64,000 bases of DNA from Mucilaginibacter daejeonensis. GTDB lineage: Bacteria > Bacteroidota > Bacteroidia > Sphingobacteriales > Sphingobacteriaceae. Under the pieces are notes generated by a model. That model was not told the DNA's origin. It did no database searches and worked only from the letters and a program-made list of their open reading frames with translations. Of this stretch, positions 28,364 through 37,752 are shown piece after piece; within the stretch, counting starts at the first letter, position 1; every line of letters starts with the position of its first letter. The DNA lies in NCBI RefSeq assembly GCF_020783335.1, contig NZ_CP086068.1, forward strand, positions 4,650,001-4,714,000, given 5' to 3'. The translations under genes were made by a program, and so were the position numbers.

Positions 28364-28636
28364 TCATTTCAACTGGCTGATGTTCTCGTAAAAAGCCATT
28401 TGCAGGTCTAATAACGACCGTACTTTCAGCTGTTCTCCGTAGGCATCAAAACAAATGAATCGTGATCTTTCAGGTTTGTCCTGACTTACCTTCTCCAAAA
28501 AATTGAAGGTCTCGAAAAAGTAGTGCCGTGTGGTCACCTTACTCTTGTTGTTGGTTTGTGATGAATTGAGCCGAAAGCCGATCTTGTCCATCCAGTTGTG
28601 CACCCGTGAGTGCAAATTAGCGCGCATTGTGTTCAT
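28364..28636 (-). CDS. Hypothetical protein, 90 aa
   Basis: Soluble 90-residue protein with no signal peptide (MNTMRANLHSRVHNWMDKIG), mixed charge and a C-terminal helix (LKVRSLLDLQMAFYENIS). A second possible start is three codons downstream. It lies convergently after the broken protease gene and is otherwise isolated. No family is recognised. Coding is supported by composition only. Confidence 0.5.
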   Translation of the reverse strand: MNTMRANLHSRVHNWMDKIGFRLNSSQTNNKSKVTTRHYFFETFNFLEKVSQDKPERSRFICFDAYGEQLKVRSLLDLQMAFYENISQLK

Positions 28637-29169
28637 AGGGTATCATTTAAGGTCAGTGGGTCATAAAAAATACTTGAGTCATTTTTATGAACTTAAAGTT
28701 AATATCGTTCTCGCAACGATGGTCAACCCGATAAAATGTATGTCTTACCCTCACATATTGTGCCGATCAGCACCAACTAATACTTTGATCGTCAATATTA
28801 TACAATATACTATTACACCTTGGCTTAGGCCGATCCATAGCAGCGCGATATACCGTCCACATTAACGTATAGTTCAATGAACACCACCGACCTTAACCTG
28901 CTGCAACTACGCTGATATTGTTACAATATCATTTAAAACCTTAGCAGCTGCTTTGAGTTAAGATTGCCGATGGTCACCTTAACAACTGATCAGCAATCAT
29001 TTGCGTGATCGGCCGCTGAGGGTCTGTTCGGTCACAATTATGAAACATAAGGGTATATCTTGTAACAATACTATGGTCGGTGTATATAATATTAAAAGAA
29101 ATGGGAACTTTGTCAGCCAATAATTCAACGCACGTTATCATTAAATCATATAAGGCCTTTAACGATCTT
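28637..29169. other. Long intergenic region upstream of the TonB-dependent receptor
   Basis: A 533-nt AT-rich spacer. It holds a perfect 17-nt palindrome with TTGTTACAA at its centre (28914-28930) and a second TTGTAACAA at 29060-29068, about 100 nt before the receptor start. These are candidate operator sites. Short frames exist but none looks like a gene. Confidence 0.4.
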
Positions 29170-32100
29170 ATGAAAAAAGTTCTCCTTTTAATGGCCATAC
29201 TGTTCAGTGTGGCGACCTATACCCAAGCGCAGACCGGACGCCAGGTCCATGGTATGGTGGTAGATTCTACCAAGCAGGCACTGGTGGGCAGTACTATCAA
29301 ATTGACCTCCGACAAGAACGAAACAGCTAATACCATGGCCGATGCCACCGGTAAGTTCTCATTCTCGGGGATCAAAGGCTCTAAGCTTACCCTTACCGTT
29401 AGCTCGATCGGCTATGAAGGGTTGATCAAACATTATACACTTGCTGCCGACGGGCAAGCTGCCGATGTGGGCAGCATTGTGCTGAAACCTGAAGCAAGAC
29501 AGCTGAACGCGGTGACCGTTGTAGGCACTAACCCGGTAACTTTGAAAGAAGATACGGTGGAATACCGCGCCAGCGCTTATAAAGTAAGGGCCAACTCGCC
29601 AGTTGAAGATCAGTTAAAACGCATACCCGGCGTTGACGTAGATGCGCAGGGCAATGTGAGCGCACAAGGCAAGCAAGTTACCAAGGTGCGTATAAACGGT
29701 AAAGACTTTTTTGGCGGCGACGTACAAACAGCCACCAAAAACCTGCCTGCCGACCTGGTAGAAAGCTATCAGATCGTAGATGATTATGGTGATCAGGCCA
29801 ACGTGACCGGTATCAAGACCGGCGAACCTAACAAGATACTGAACATCACCATTCGTAAGGATAAGAACCACGGCTACTTTGGTCAGGCTACCGCAGGCGA
29901 TGGATCTGACCTGCTACCTAAAAAGGCGAGCAGCTCCAATACCCTTTTCGACCCTGATACCAAGAACGCCAATCGGTATGTTGGCATACTAAACATATTC
30001 AAATTCAACAACGATCAGCAGATCGCTGTGTTAGGCAACATCAACAATACCAACGTTAACACTTTTTCATTCGGTAGCGCTACCGGCGGTGGAGGTGGCG
30101 GCGGTGGCTTTGGTGGAGGAGGCGGCGGTTTCGGCGGCGGCGGTAACCGTGGTGGCGGCGGCTTTGGCGGCGGTGGCGGTGGCCGGGGTAATGCCGGCAG
30201 GGGCGGCGGCGGTCAAACCACCAATGCGGCCGGTATTAATGATACCAAGACCATCGGTACTAACTTTCGCGATCAATGGGGTAACATGTCGGTATACGGC
30301 AGCTACAGTTTTGAGGACAAGAGCGTATATACCAAAAGCCGTAACTTTCAACAGAACATCAACCCGGGAGCGGCCACCACAAGTGACCAGCAGAGCGAGC
30401 AGACCGATAATAACACTAACCATCGGTTGACCTGGAATATGGAATATAAGCCAGACACCCTGAATTACTTCAAGCTCAATCCAACCTTCTCTTACACCAG
30501 CACCGGTACAGTAGCTGATGAAGTGGTCAAGTCTACGCTTCGTGGTGCCGACAACCTTGCTTATAACACTAATACTAATAGCACATCGGCATCGCCTAAC
30601 TTAGGTGCTACATTATTATATAACCACCGCTTTAACGGTGTTGGACGAAATTTGAGCATCAACCTGTCGTTCAACAGCACCCGCAATTATAGCTTTGACA
30701 ACCCGATATATACTTACGAGCCTACCACTGTAGCACGTTTGGCCATTCCGGTGAATCAATTGGTGAATACATATTACCGCGCCATTACTTCGGGCGCTAC
30801 GTTATCATACATTGAGCCGTTGAGCAAGGTATCTTTCCTGGAGTTGAACTATGCGTACAACCGTACCACCAACAAGAACGATAATCACACCGATACGCTT
30901 AATATCGTAGGCACACCGATCGTTTACCCTATCGGTACCAATAACTATGATTATACCTTTACCACGCACCGTGTGGGCTTGAACTACCGTTTCATCAAAC
31001 CTAAGTACAACCTTACTTTGGGTGCCGGCGTATTGCCGAGCAAGTTAGAGGGCTCAGGTACCGCTTATGACCCCATCAAGCTGGCTAACGTTAACCCGGT
31101 GACCAACCGCAGCACCTTTAACTTTGTACCTACTGCACGTTTTGCTTATAACTTTTCAAGAAGCCAGTCACTTAACTTTAACTACAACGGATCGAACAAC
31201 CAGCCGAGCTACAACCAACTGGTACCTGTAGTTAACCTGTCTAACGCATTGTACCCCGTACAAGGTAACCCTGATCTTAAACCAGAGTTCACCAACAACT
31301 TCAACCTGCGTTATAACAAGTTTAGCTTCGAGACCGGGAATATCTTCTTTACCAACCTGAGCTTCACGCAAACTAATAATAAGATCGTGACCACTTCTAC
31401 CGTATACGATAACAAGTTCACGGCTGCAGCACTGGCCGCTAATCCGGGCATCAGGGTGTTCAAGAATACCATCTTCTCTAACTACCTGAACGCTGATGGC
31501 TACTATCAAGGCCAGGCCAACGTATTGTTCGCTAAGCCATGGGCACAGCGTAAATACACCGTGTTGTTAGGTGCAAGCCTCACCTACACTAATAACATCT
31601 CGTTCACCAACCGTGTCGACTCAAATAACATTGCTACGCCATTCGAAAAGAACGTAGCCAAGAACATCGCTTTTGCACCAAACCCACGTTTTAGGATCAA
31701 CATTTTAGATAAGATCGATCTGGAAGCAGGTGGCCGTTATACTATTAACAAGACCACCAACTCGCTTACTAACTCGAACAACCCGTTATTGAACGGCAAT
31801 ACCAACATCCGTACATTGGACCTGACGCTTAATGGCAAGCATTACATTTTAAAGGACTGGACCTTCGCGTACGATTTTACCCGTACCGTGAACTATGGCT
31901 ACTCGTTCGCTGTGCCTAATCCTAACATCTTGAACATGTACGTGGAGCGCCGTTTCCTGAAAGCTAATGCGGCGACCATCCGTTTACAAGCATTCGATAT
32001 ATTTAACCAGAACGCGGGCTTCTCGGCCAGCAGCAATGGTAACGTGATCACCCAAACGCAAAACAACCGTTTAGGCCGTTATGCCTTACTGACCTTTACT

Positions 32101-32247
32101 TACCGCTTGCAAAACTTTGCAGGCCGCTCACCTGCTCAAAACGGCGGTGATCGCAGAGGCGGCTTTGGTGGTGGCGGTAACCGCGGTGGAGGCGGCGGCT
32201 TTGGCGGTGGTGGCAACGGCCCTGGCGGCGGTCCAAGCATTTACTAA
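29170..32247 (+). CDS. TonB-dependent receptor-like outer-membrane beta-barrel protein with glycine-rich tracts
   Basis: Outer-membrane protein of 1025 residues. The Met at 29170 (MKKVLLLMAILFSVATYTQA) is chosen because it begins the signal peptide; 30 extra codons upstream lack a signal. Order: signal peptide 1-21, carboxypeptidase-regulatory-like domain (about 24-105), plug domain (VEDQLKRIPGVDVDAQGN, then RINGKDFFGGDVQTATKNLP), then a large barrel with many Asn-rich loops. A glycine tract of about 40 residues (about 305-348) sits between plug and barrel, and a second forms the C-terminus (about 992-1025). No SusD partner lies next to it, so it is not a standard SusCD pair. Ligand unknown. 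Confidence 0.88.
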   Translation: MKKVLLLMAILFSVATYTQAQTGRQVHGMVVDSTKQALVGSTIKLTSDKNETANTMADATGKFSFSGIKGSKLTLTVSSIGYEGLIKHYTLAADGQAADVGSIVLKPEARQLNAVTVVGTNPVTLKEDTVEYRASAYKVRANSPVEDQLKRIPGVDVDAQGNVSAQGKQVTKVRINGKDFFGGDVQTATKNLPADLVESYQIVDDYGDQANVTGIKTGEPNKILNITIRKDKNHGYFGQATAGDGSDLLPKKASSSNTLFDPDTKNANRYVGILNIFKFNNDQQIAVLGNINNTNVNTFSFGSATGGGGGGGGFGGGGGGFGGGGNRGGGGFGGGGGGRGNAGRGGGGQTTNAAGINDTKTIGTNFRDQWGNMSVYGSYSFEDKSVYTKSRNFQQNINPGAATTSDQQSEQTDNNTNHRLTWNMEYKPDTLNYFKLNPTFSYTSTGTVADEVVKSTLRGADNLAYNTNTNSTSASPNLGATLLYNHRFNGVGRNLSINLSFNSTRNYSFDNPIYTYEPTTVARLAIPVNQLVNTYYRAITSGATLSYIEPLSKVSFLELNYAYNRTTNKNDNHTDTLNIVGTPIVYPIGTNNYDYTFTTHRVGLNYRFIKPKYNLTLGAGVLPSKLEGSGTAYDPIKLANVNPVTNRSTFNFVPTARFAYNFSRSQSLNFNYNGSNNQPSYNQLVPVVNLSNALYPVQGNPDLKPEFTNNFNLRYNKFSFETGNIFFTNLSFTQTNNKIVTTSTVYDNKFTAAALAANPGIRVFKNTIFSNYLNADGYYQGQANVLFAKPWAQRKYTVLLGASLTYTNNISFTNRVDSNNIATPFEKNVAKNIAFAPNPRFRINILDKIDLEAGGRYTINKTTNSLTNSNNPLLNGNTNIRTLDLTLNGKHYILKDWTFAYDFTRTVNYGYSFAVPNPNILNMYVERRFLKANAATIRLQAFDIFNQNAGFSASSNGNVITQTQNNRLGRYALLTFTYRLQNFAGRSPAQNGGDRRGGFGGGGNRGGGGGFGGGGNGPGGGPSIY

Positions 32248-32266
32248 CACCATTTAGCCCAACATA

Positions 32267-32299
32267 AAAAGCCCATCAGTATGACACTGATGGGCTTTT
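32267..32299. terminator. Bidirectional terminator after the receptor gene
   Basis: Perfect 14-bp hairpin AAAAGCCCATCAGT / ACTGATGGGCTTTT with a 5-nt loop. It lies between the convergent receptor and receiver-protein genes. Confidence 0.9.
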
Positions 32300-32330
32300 G
32301 TATTTATAGGCAGAGAGAGTTATTGGGATA

Positions 32331-32708
32331 TCACACCTTTACCAACACATTGTTGATCGTGCGTTCCAGGTCGTCAAGGTCAAATGGTTTGGCCAGGTAG
32401 CTTTCGGCGCCGGCGTTGCTGGCCAGTAACTGGATGTCACTGTTGGCCGAGAAGTATATCACCGGGATCTCTTTGAGCTTGATATTGCTTTTGAGGGTCT
32501 GAGTGGCAACGATGCCACCCGCATCAGGGATCCAGTTATCCATCAGGATAACGCGGGGCATTACCGACGATACCTTCTCCACGATGTTATTACAATCGGT
32601 GAAAGTGTGCACGTCCCAGCCCTGTTCCTCTAATATGTATGCGCAGATAGATAGTATATCCTCATCGTCATCAAAGATCACGATCTTTTTGCTGTCAAAG
32701 TCGTTCAT
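32331..32708 (-). CDS. Single-domain response regulator
   Basis: Receiver-only protein of 125 residues. The acidic pocket is DDD (13-15), the phospho-acceptor is Asp57 in ILMDNWIPD, Ser87 (YFSAN) takes the Thr/Ser switch place, and Lys107 is in LAKPFD. No output domain is present, so it signals by protein contact or phosphotransfer. No histidine kinase is adjacent; the next gene upstream on the same strand is a heme oxygenase, 114 nt away. Confidence 0.93.
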   Translation of the reverse strand: MNDFDSKKIVIFDDDEDILSICAYILEEQGWDVHTFTDCNNIVEKVSSVMPRVILMDNWIPDAGGIVATQTLKSNIKLKEIPVIYFSANSDIQLLASNAGAESYLAKPFDLDDLERTINNVLVKV

Positions 32709-32822
32709 AGGTATGGCAGTAGTAGTATAGTATACAGATCGGTGCAGAACTGTATAGTTTAATGGAATTTAGTTCGTACGTAAATAACCTTGTGATCAGT
32801 TTCCTGATGATGATACTGTTTA

Positions 32823-33392
32823 CTAAGCGGCCTGTTTAGTTATCCAGGCATGGAACATGGCAAAGGTCTGGTCGGCCGTGTGTATCATTTTGGCCTCTTC
32901 CTGCTCGTTTTTAGGCTTCTCATCCAAACGCTGTTTAAATGCTTGCCACATGGCGTCGGTATCTTCCCCGTAGCCGTTAAAAAAAGACAGGCCTTTACCA
33001 TCTGGAATATTCAATTGTTGTGCCATCATTTTGCTGATGATCTTTCCGCCCAATGTAGATCCCTCTATCACATACATAGCGGCAAATGCATCGAGTGTAT
33101 CATTGATCGGCGGCAGATCAGCCCCTGTCGCTTTAGGTAACGGCTGGCCACCGAGGTCAATAATATCCTGAGCCAGCGCGGCCGACTTGCGCCTCGCAGC
33201 ATGATCAGAAAGTTCATTGGCGTTGATGTGCTGATCGATCAGGGTTTCGAGTCCGCCAAAGTAGGTGTAAAAAAGCTGGAGCAGATCCACATAGTCCTGC
33301 GGTGAGCGAATGCTCTTCATTTTTACCACCAGCATCTTTTCGAGCTGTTGGTGATTGGCCAAGGTTTCCTTTTTTAAATTTTCTGAGAGCAT
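32823..33392 (-). CDS. Biliverdin-producing heme oxygenase (BphO-like)
   Basis: Bacterial heme oxygenase-like protein of 189 residues, opening heme to biliverdin, CO and iron. The probable proximal His is His14 (LANHQQLEKM). The distal helix with its glycine bend is in YVIEGSTLGGKIISKMM, matching the bacteriophytochrome-associated family, whose members supply the chromophore. Soluble, no signal peptide. No phytochrome gene is in the window. It is followed by a receiver-domain gene and preceded by a frameshifted membrane-protein gene. Iron release from heme is the alternative role. Confidence 0.85.
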   Translation of the reverse strand: MLSENLKKETLANHQQLEKMLVVKMKSIRSPQDYVDLLQLFYTYFGGLETLIDQHINANELSDHAARRKSAALAQDIIDLGGQPLPKATGADLPPINDTLDAFAAMYVIEGSTLGGKIISKMMAQQLNIPDGKGLSFFNGYGEDTDAMWQAFKQRLDEKPKNEQEEAKMIHTADQTFAMFHAWITKQAA

Positions 33393-33425
33393 TTATAGAT
33401 AGTATAGTTAGATATATCGTTGATC

Positions 33426-33889
33426 TTATTCCAACACGTCGGGATAGGATATCTTGAGTTCGTCGGTCACCCTTTGTCTTGATGGCCTCAGGCTGCCCAT
33501 TAAGACAAGCAGTAAAATGGCTACGCCAACGTTCAATAGTGAACCCGATAACAGGAACGCCACTACGTTGAACAATGCGGCACCTTCTAATAAAGCCCAA
33601 CGCGTAATATTGGCACTAAGTATTGCGGTAGTTTTTGGCTCAGCGGCAAACTGGTATCGATCTTACCCAAAAGGTTATTGAACAGCGCACTGCTGATGAT
33701 GACGCTCACTACGGCCATTCCACAAGCAACATATACCAGGGTTAAGTGTGTTTCATCGACCGGTAACAGCGCTAAGCTATTGGCATTGTTAACGAACGAG
33801 ATGACCATGAACAGGGCCACACCGATCATCAGTGCCAGGTGAACGATCTGCATCGACCTAAGGGTAAGCTTGGGGTTCGCGGTTTCCAT
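33426..33889 (-). pseudogene. Frameshifted small integral membrane protein
   Basis: The intact first frame (33889 to stop at 33587, 100 residues) has two membrane helices and ends abruptly after KLPQYLVPILRVGLY. A second frame overlaps its end and runs to a TAA at 33426. It has no start of its own, contains RWALLEGAALFNVVAF and two further membrane helices, and ends in a soluble tail (TDELKISYPDVLE). Joined by a single-base shift between about 33590 and 33625 the two give one four-helix protein of roughly 150 residues. I read this as one gene broken by a one-nucleotide deletion, or a base-calling error. Function unknown. Confidence 0.75.
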
Positions 33890-33917
33890 AATATATCAGT
33901 TCATTTAAAATATCAGA

Positions 33918-35456
33918 TCAGCCGGCCCAGCCTTCGCGGTCCAAACTGCGAAAGTGGATGGCCTCTGCTAAGTGTTCCATTTGTATGTTTTCGGTACCGG
34001 CCAGATCGGCTATGGTGCGCGCCACTTTCAATATGCGGTCGTAAGCCCGGGCTGAAAGCCCCAGCTTTTCCATCGCCTTTTTAAGCAGCAGTTGCCCGGC
34101 CTCGTTGATCTTGCAAATATCACGTACCATTTGCGGCGTCATTTGCGCGTTAGCATGCAGGTCGGGCTTGTTGCCAAAGCGTTCGGTCTGGATATCGCGT
34201 GCTTTGATAACCCGTTCCCTAATGATCTCACTCTTTTCGGCCAAACGGTCCGATGCCAGCTCATTGAAGTTCACCGGCGTTACCTCTACATGTAGGTCAA
34301 TACGGTCAAGCAATGGACCCGATACCTTGCTCAGGTATTTTTGCACCACGCCCGGCGGACAAACACATTCCTTTTCGGGATGATTGTAATAGCCGCAGGG
34401 GCATGGGTTCATGCTGGCGATCAGCATGAAGCTCGACGGGTAATCGACCGTGAATCGAGCACGTGAGATGGTCACCCTGCGCTCTTCCAATGGCTGGCGC
34501 ATCACCTCCAACACGGTGCGTTTGAACTCCGGCAACTCATCTAAAAAGAGCACCCCGTTGTGCGCCAGCGATATCTCACCGGGCTGGGGGTTGCCGCCTC
34601 CGCCCACCAAAGCCACATCACTGATCGTATGGTGCGGCGAGCGGAACGGCCGGGTGGTCACCAGCGCATCGGCCGCAGCCAGTTTACCGGCCACAGAGTG
34701 TATCTTGGTGGTCTCTAATGATTCCTGTAAACTCAATGGGGGCATAATGGTGGGCATGCGTTTGGCCAGCATGGTCTTACCTGCACCGGGCGGGCCGATC
34801 AGAATCACATTATGCCCACCGGCAGCCGCTATCTCCAGTGCCCGTTTGATGTTCTCTTGCCCTTTTACCTCGCTAAAGTCGTTGGCGTAATTGCACAAGC
34901 TATCGTAAAACTCCTCCCGGGTGTTCACTACGGTCAGCTCAAGGTTGCTCTCACCATTGAAAAAGCCGGCCACCTCGCGTATACTTTCTACACCGTAAAC
35001 TTCAAGGTCGTTCACAATGGCCGCTTCACGGGCGTTCTGTTTAGGCAGGATGAAACCCTTGAAACCCTCTTTGCGTGCCTGGATAGCGATGGGCAACGCG
35101 CCTTTGATCGGTTGCAAACCTCCATCAAGTGAAAGTTCGCCCATGATCAGGTATTTGTCCAAACCCTCGGTCTGCATCTGGCCACTGGCAGCGAGTACAC
35201 CGGCAGCAATGGTCAGATCGTACGCCGAACCCTCTTTGCGAATATCGGCGGGGGCCATGTTCACCACCACCTGTTGGCGGGGCATCTTGTAACCGCAATT
35301 CTTTAAGGCCGATTCGATACGGAAATAGCTTTCCTTGATGGCCACGTCGGGCAGGCCAACAATAAAATACTTCGTGCCGGCAGCAATATTCACTTCCACC
35401 GTTATAGTGGTGGCCTCGATACCGTATACGGCACTGCCGAAGGTCTTTACTAACAA
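33918..35456 (-). CDS. YifB/ComM family Mg-chelatase-like AAA+ ATPase
   Basis: ATPase of 512 residues. N-terminal Lon-protease-like (ChlI) domain about 20-140 (ADIRKEGSAYDLTIAAGVLA), AAA+ core with Walker A GPPGAGKTM and Walker B VLFLDELPEF, a Cys cluster (NPCPCGYYNHPEKECVC), and a C-terminal Mg-chelatase lid. ComM relatives promote branch migration during recombination of transformed DNA; whether this organism is transformable cannot be told. It stands alone on the minus strand. Confidence 0.92.
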   Translation of the reverse strand: MLVKTFGSAVYGIEATTITVEVNIAAGTKYFIVGLPDVAIKESYFRIESALKNCGYKMPRQQVVVNMAPADIRKEGSAYDLTIAAGVLAASGQMQTEGLDKYLIMGELSLDGGLQPIKGALPIAIQARKEGFKGFILPKQNAREAAIVNDLEVYGVESIREVAGFFNGESNLELTVVNTREEFYDSLCNYANDFSEVKGQENIKRALEIAAAGGHNVILIGPPGAGKTMLAKRMPTIMPPLSLQESLETTKIHSVAGKLAAADALVTTRPFRSPHHTISDVALVGGGGNPQPGEISLAHNGVLFLDELPEFKRTVLEVMRQPLEERRVTISRARFTVDYPSSFMLIASMNPCPCGYYNHPEKECVCPPGVVQKYLSKVSGPLLDRIDLHVEVTPVNFNELASDRLAEKSEIIRERVIKARDIQTERFGNKPDLHANAQMTPQMVRDICKINEAGQLLLKKAMEKLGLSARAYDRILKVARTIADLAGTENIQMEHLAEAIHFRSLDREGWAG

Positions 35457-35633
35457 GTCGGGTATGATTAAGAAAAAGAAAGCTGAAAGATAACAGATTT
35501 TACTTATAACACCTACAGCTAAAATAATATGAGAGCGCTCGTAAGAGCGACCCTATATCGATCAAAGACCATTGATCTTAATTTCGTATATTTGCCGCTC
35601 ATTTAACGCTGTTTGCAGCAGTATCGATGTTTT

Positions 35634-36596
35634 ATGGCAAAATATAACACCTTACTTTACTATTGTTATTCAACAATAGCTGATGCGGAGCAATTTGCTG
35701 CCGATCACCTCAAATTTTGTAAAAGCCTGGGCCTTACGGGCCGCATCATCGTTGCTGATGAAGGTTTGAACGGTACAGTTTCGGGTACGCCAGAAGCCTG
35801 CCGTGCTTACATGGATGCCGTGCATGCCGATGAACGCTTTGCCGCCACCGATTTTAAGATCGATGAGGTGGATGAGCCTTCATTTGTGAAGATGCACGTG
35901 CGCTATAAATCTGAGATCGTGCACTCGGGCCTTCGCGATCCCAACATCATCAACCCTAACGAGCGTACCGGCAAACACCTGGAGCCGGCGGAGTTCATGG
36001 CCATGAAAGATGATGAAGATGTGGTGGTGCTTGACGTACGCTCCAACTACGAACACTCAGTAGGCAAATTCAAGAACGCGGTGACGCTCGACATCGAGAA
36101 TTTCCGTGATTTTCCGGCCATGATCGACCAGTTGGCACAGTACAAAGACAAAAAGATCCTGACCTATTGCACCGGCGGTATCAAATGCGAAAAGGCATCG
36201 GCCTTGCTGTTGCACGAAGGCTTTGAGAACGTATACCAGTTACATGGCGGCATCATCAAATACGGTAAAGAAGTTGGCGGTAAAGATTTTGAGGGCAAAT
36301 GTTATGTGTTCGATAACCGTTTAACGGTAGACGTGAATAGCGTGAATCCGGAAGTGATATCGACCTGTCGCAACTGTGGAAAGATCACGCCTAAAATGAT
36401 CAATTGCGCTAATCCGGAGTGCAACGAGCATTTCACTCAATGCGATGAGTGCGGTACCCAATTGGAAGGTTGCTGCTCTACCACATGTCAAAGCCATCCA
36501 CGCAAACGTGTTTATGACGGTACCGGATATTATGTAAAAGTTCCGCAGCCGATCAACACCAGTAAAAAGAACAAAGTACAATTGGTACAAGAGTAA
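35634..36596 (+). CDS. trhO: tRNA uridine(34) hydroxylase TrhO (rhodanese family)
   Basis: Oxygen-dependent enzyme forming 5-hydroxyuridine at tRNA position 34. The Met at 35634 (MAKYNTLLYYCYSTI) gives the standard N-terminus (320 residues); a start seven codons upstream is less likely. N-terminal ferredoxin-like domain (about 1-95) with ADEGLNGTVSG, rhodanese domain (about 125-220) with Cys179 in YCTGGIKCEKA, and a C-terminal Cys-rich zinc-binding region (CRNCGK, CANPEC, CDECG). The gene stands alone with a terminator downstream. Confidence 0.93.
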   Translation: MAKYNTLLYYCYSTIADAEQFAADHLKFCKSLGLTGRIIVADEGLNGTVSGTPEACRAYMDAVHADERFAATDFKIDEVDEPSFVKMHVRYKSEIVHSGLRDPNIINPNERTGKHLEPAEFMAMKDDEDVVVLDVRSNYEHSVGKFKNAVTLDIENFRDFPAMIDQLAQYKDKKILTYCTGGIKCEKASALLLHEGFENVYQLHGGIIKYGKEVGGKDFEGKCYVFDNRLTVDVNSVNPEVISTCRNCGKITPKMINCANPECNEHFTQCDECGTQLEGCCSTTCQSHPRKRVYDGTGYYVKVPQPINTSKKNKVQLVQE

Positions 36597-36642
36597 CTGA
36601 TGTAGATGGCATTCAGAGAGCTATCACTGAATCAAACCACAT

Positions 36643-36690
36643 AAAAAGCCTTGCTAATGGTGACCTTAGGTAACCATTGCAAGGCTTTTT
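36643..36690 (+). terminator. Terminator downstream of trhO
   Basis: Long hairpin (arms about 36643-36665 and 36669-36690, AAAAAGCCTTGC / GCAAGGCTTTTT at the base with two mismatches inside), followed by a T-rich end. Confidence 0.8.
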
Positions 36691-36716
36691 CAATTACATA
36701 GCGCTTAAAAAACAAT

Positions 36717-36743
36717 GCCCCGGCCTGTTGTGCAGACCGGGGA
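36717..36743 (-). terminator. Terminator downstream of the OmpA-like lipoprotein gene
   Basis: CCCCGG/CCGGGG hairpin with one mismatch and an approximately 7-nt loop. On the minus strand it is followed by CATTGTTTTTT. It lies 34 nt after the lipoprotein stop. Confidence 0.7.
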
Positions 36744-36776
36744 CATGGTTCAAAAAACTATTAATGTAACGCTATT

Positions 36777-37457
36777 TTAATTGCTGCTTTGTTTGGCTTG
36801 TTGCTTCAACTCGTCGTTAGCAACGATCACGATCTCCACACGACGATTCTGTGCACGGCCAGCTTCAGTAGTATTATCAGCGATCGGCTCGGTCAAACCT
36901 TTACCTTGAGTGCTCAAACGGCTGCTGCTCACACCATGTGAAGCGATGTACGCTTTCACAGCTTCCGCGCGGCGTACGCTCAGGTCCTGGTTGTAAGTAG
37001 CGCTACCGGTGTTATCGGTATGACCCACGATCAGGATGTTGGTTTGCGGGTTGTTGGTCAGCGAGGTAGACAAGTTGGTCAGGTTAGATTGTGCGGCACC
37101 TTTCAGGTTGGTCTTATCCACATCGAACAGGATCCCTGAATCGAATTTCACTAATATACCTTCTCCCTGACGTTCAACAGTGGCACCTGGTACACTTTGC
37201 TTGATCTCGGCAGCCTGGCGGTCCATTTTGCGACCAATAAAAGCACCTGCGGTACCACCTACAGCGCCACCTATAATGGCTCCTAACGCTGTGTTACCAG
37301 CACTTTTACCTATAATGGCACCTATGGTACCACCTGCACCGGCACCAATGGCCGCGCCTTTTTGTGTTTTGGTGAGTGAGTTACAGCCCGCACCGATCAA
37401 GGTAGCTGTAGCAAGGGTAACAGCAATGATAGCTGTTTTGAATTTTACGATCTTCAT
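36777..37457 (-). CDS. OmpA-family lipoprotein with glycine-zipper region
   Basis: Outer-membrane lipoprotein of 226 residues. The Met at 37457 (MKIVKFKTAI) is used; it starts the lipoprotein signal ending IGAGC (Cys about 25). Residues about 33-80 form a glycine zipper (GAAIGAGAGGTIGAIIGKSA), a membrane-inserting Gly/Ala repeat. The C-terminal OmpA-like domain (about 100-215) has the peptidoglycan-binding pattern ILIVGHTDNTGSATYNQDLS followed by RRAEAVKAYI and NRRVEIVI. It likely tethers the outer membrane to the wall. The gene is monocistronic with its own terminator. Confidence 0.93.
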   Translation of the reverse strand: MKIVKFKTAIIAVTLATATLIGAGCNSLTKTQKGAAIGAGAGGTIGAIIGKSAGNTALGAIIGGAVGGTAGAFIGRKMDRQAAEIKQSVPGATVERQGEGILVKFDSGILFDVDKTNLKGAAQSNLTNLSTSLTNNPQTNILIVGHTDNTGSATYNQDLSVRRAEAVKAYIASHGVSSSRLSTQGKGLTEPIADNTTEAGRAQNRRVEIVIVANDELKQQAKQSSN

Positions 37458-37752
37458 GGTTAAATGTGTGAACACTTGATATGTTGCCATATTGCAAAGG
37501 CAATGCCAAAGCACGGTTGTGGGCTTCACATTTAACTACACTTAACTACCACGACGATGAACGCCTTGCAGGTTAAGTATTTTTATTATTCAGAAAGCTA
37601 CGGGTGCGACAGGTCATACTTAGTGTCCTTAAAAAGGTATGATCACCGTATAAAAATATGGGCTATGTGTACGCAACGTCAAAGCGCCAACTTTAAGTGG
37701 ATAAACCCCGAATAAATAGCGATATTGAGCGCCATAACACGTATTCAGGATA

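Noticed and set aside
28530..28865. 111-codon plus-strand frame in the spacer before the receptor
   Set aside because: Overlaps the 90-residue gene on the other strand, has odd composition and no RBS.
30067..30423. Ala/Thr-rich antisense frame and the glycine-codon repeats as a CRISPR or satellite
   Set aside because: The repeats are GGN codons of the receptor's glycine tract with no regular spacers.
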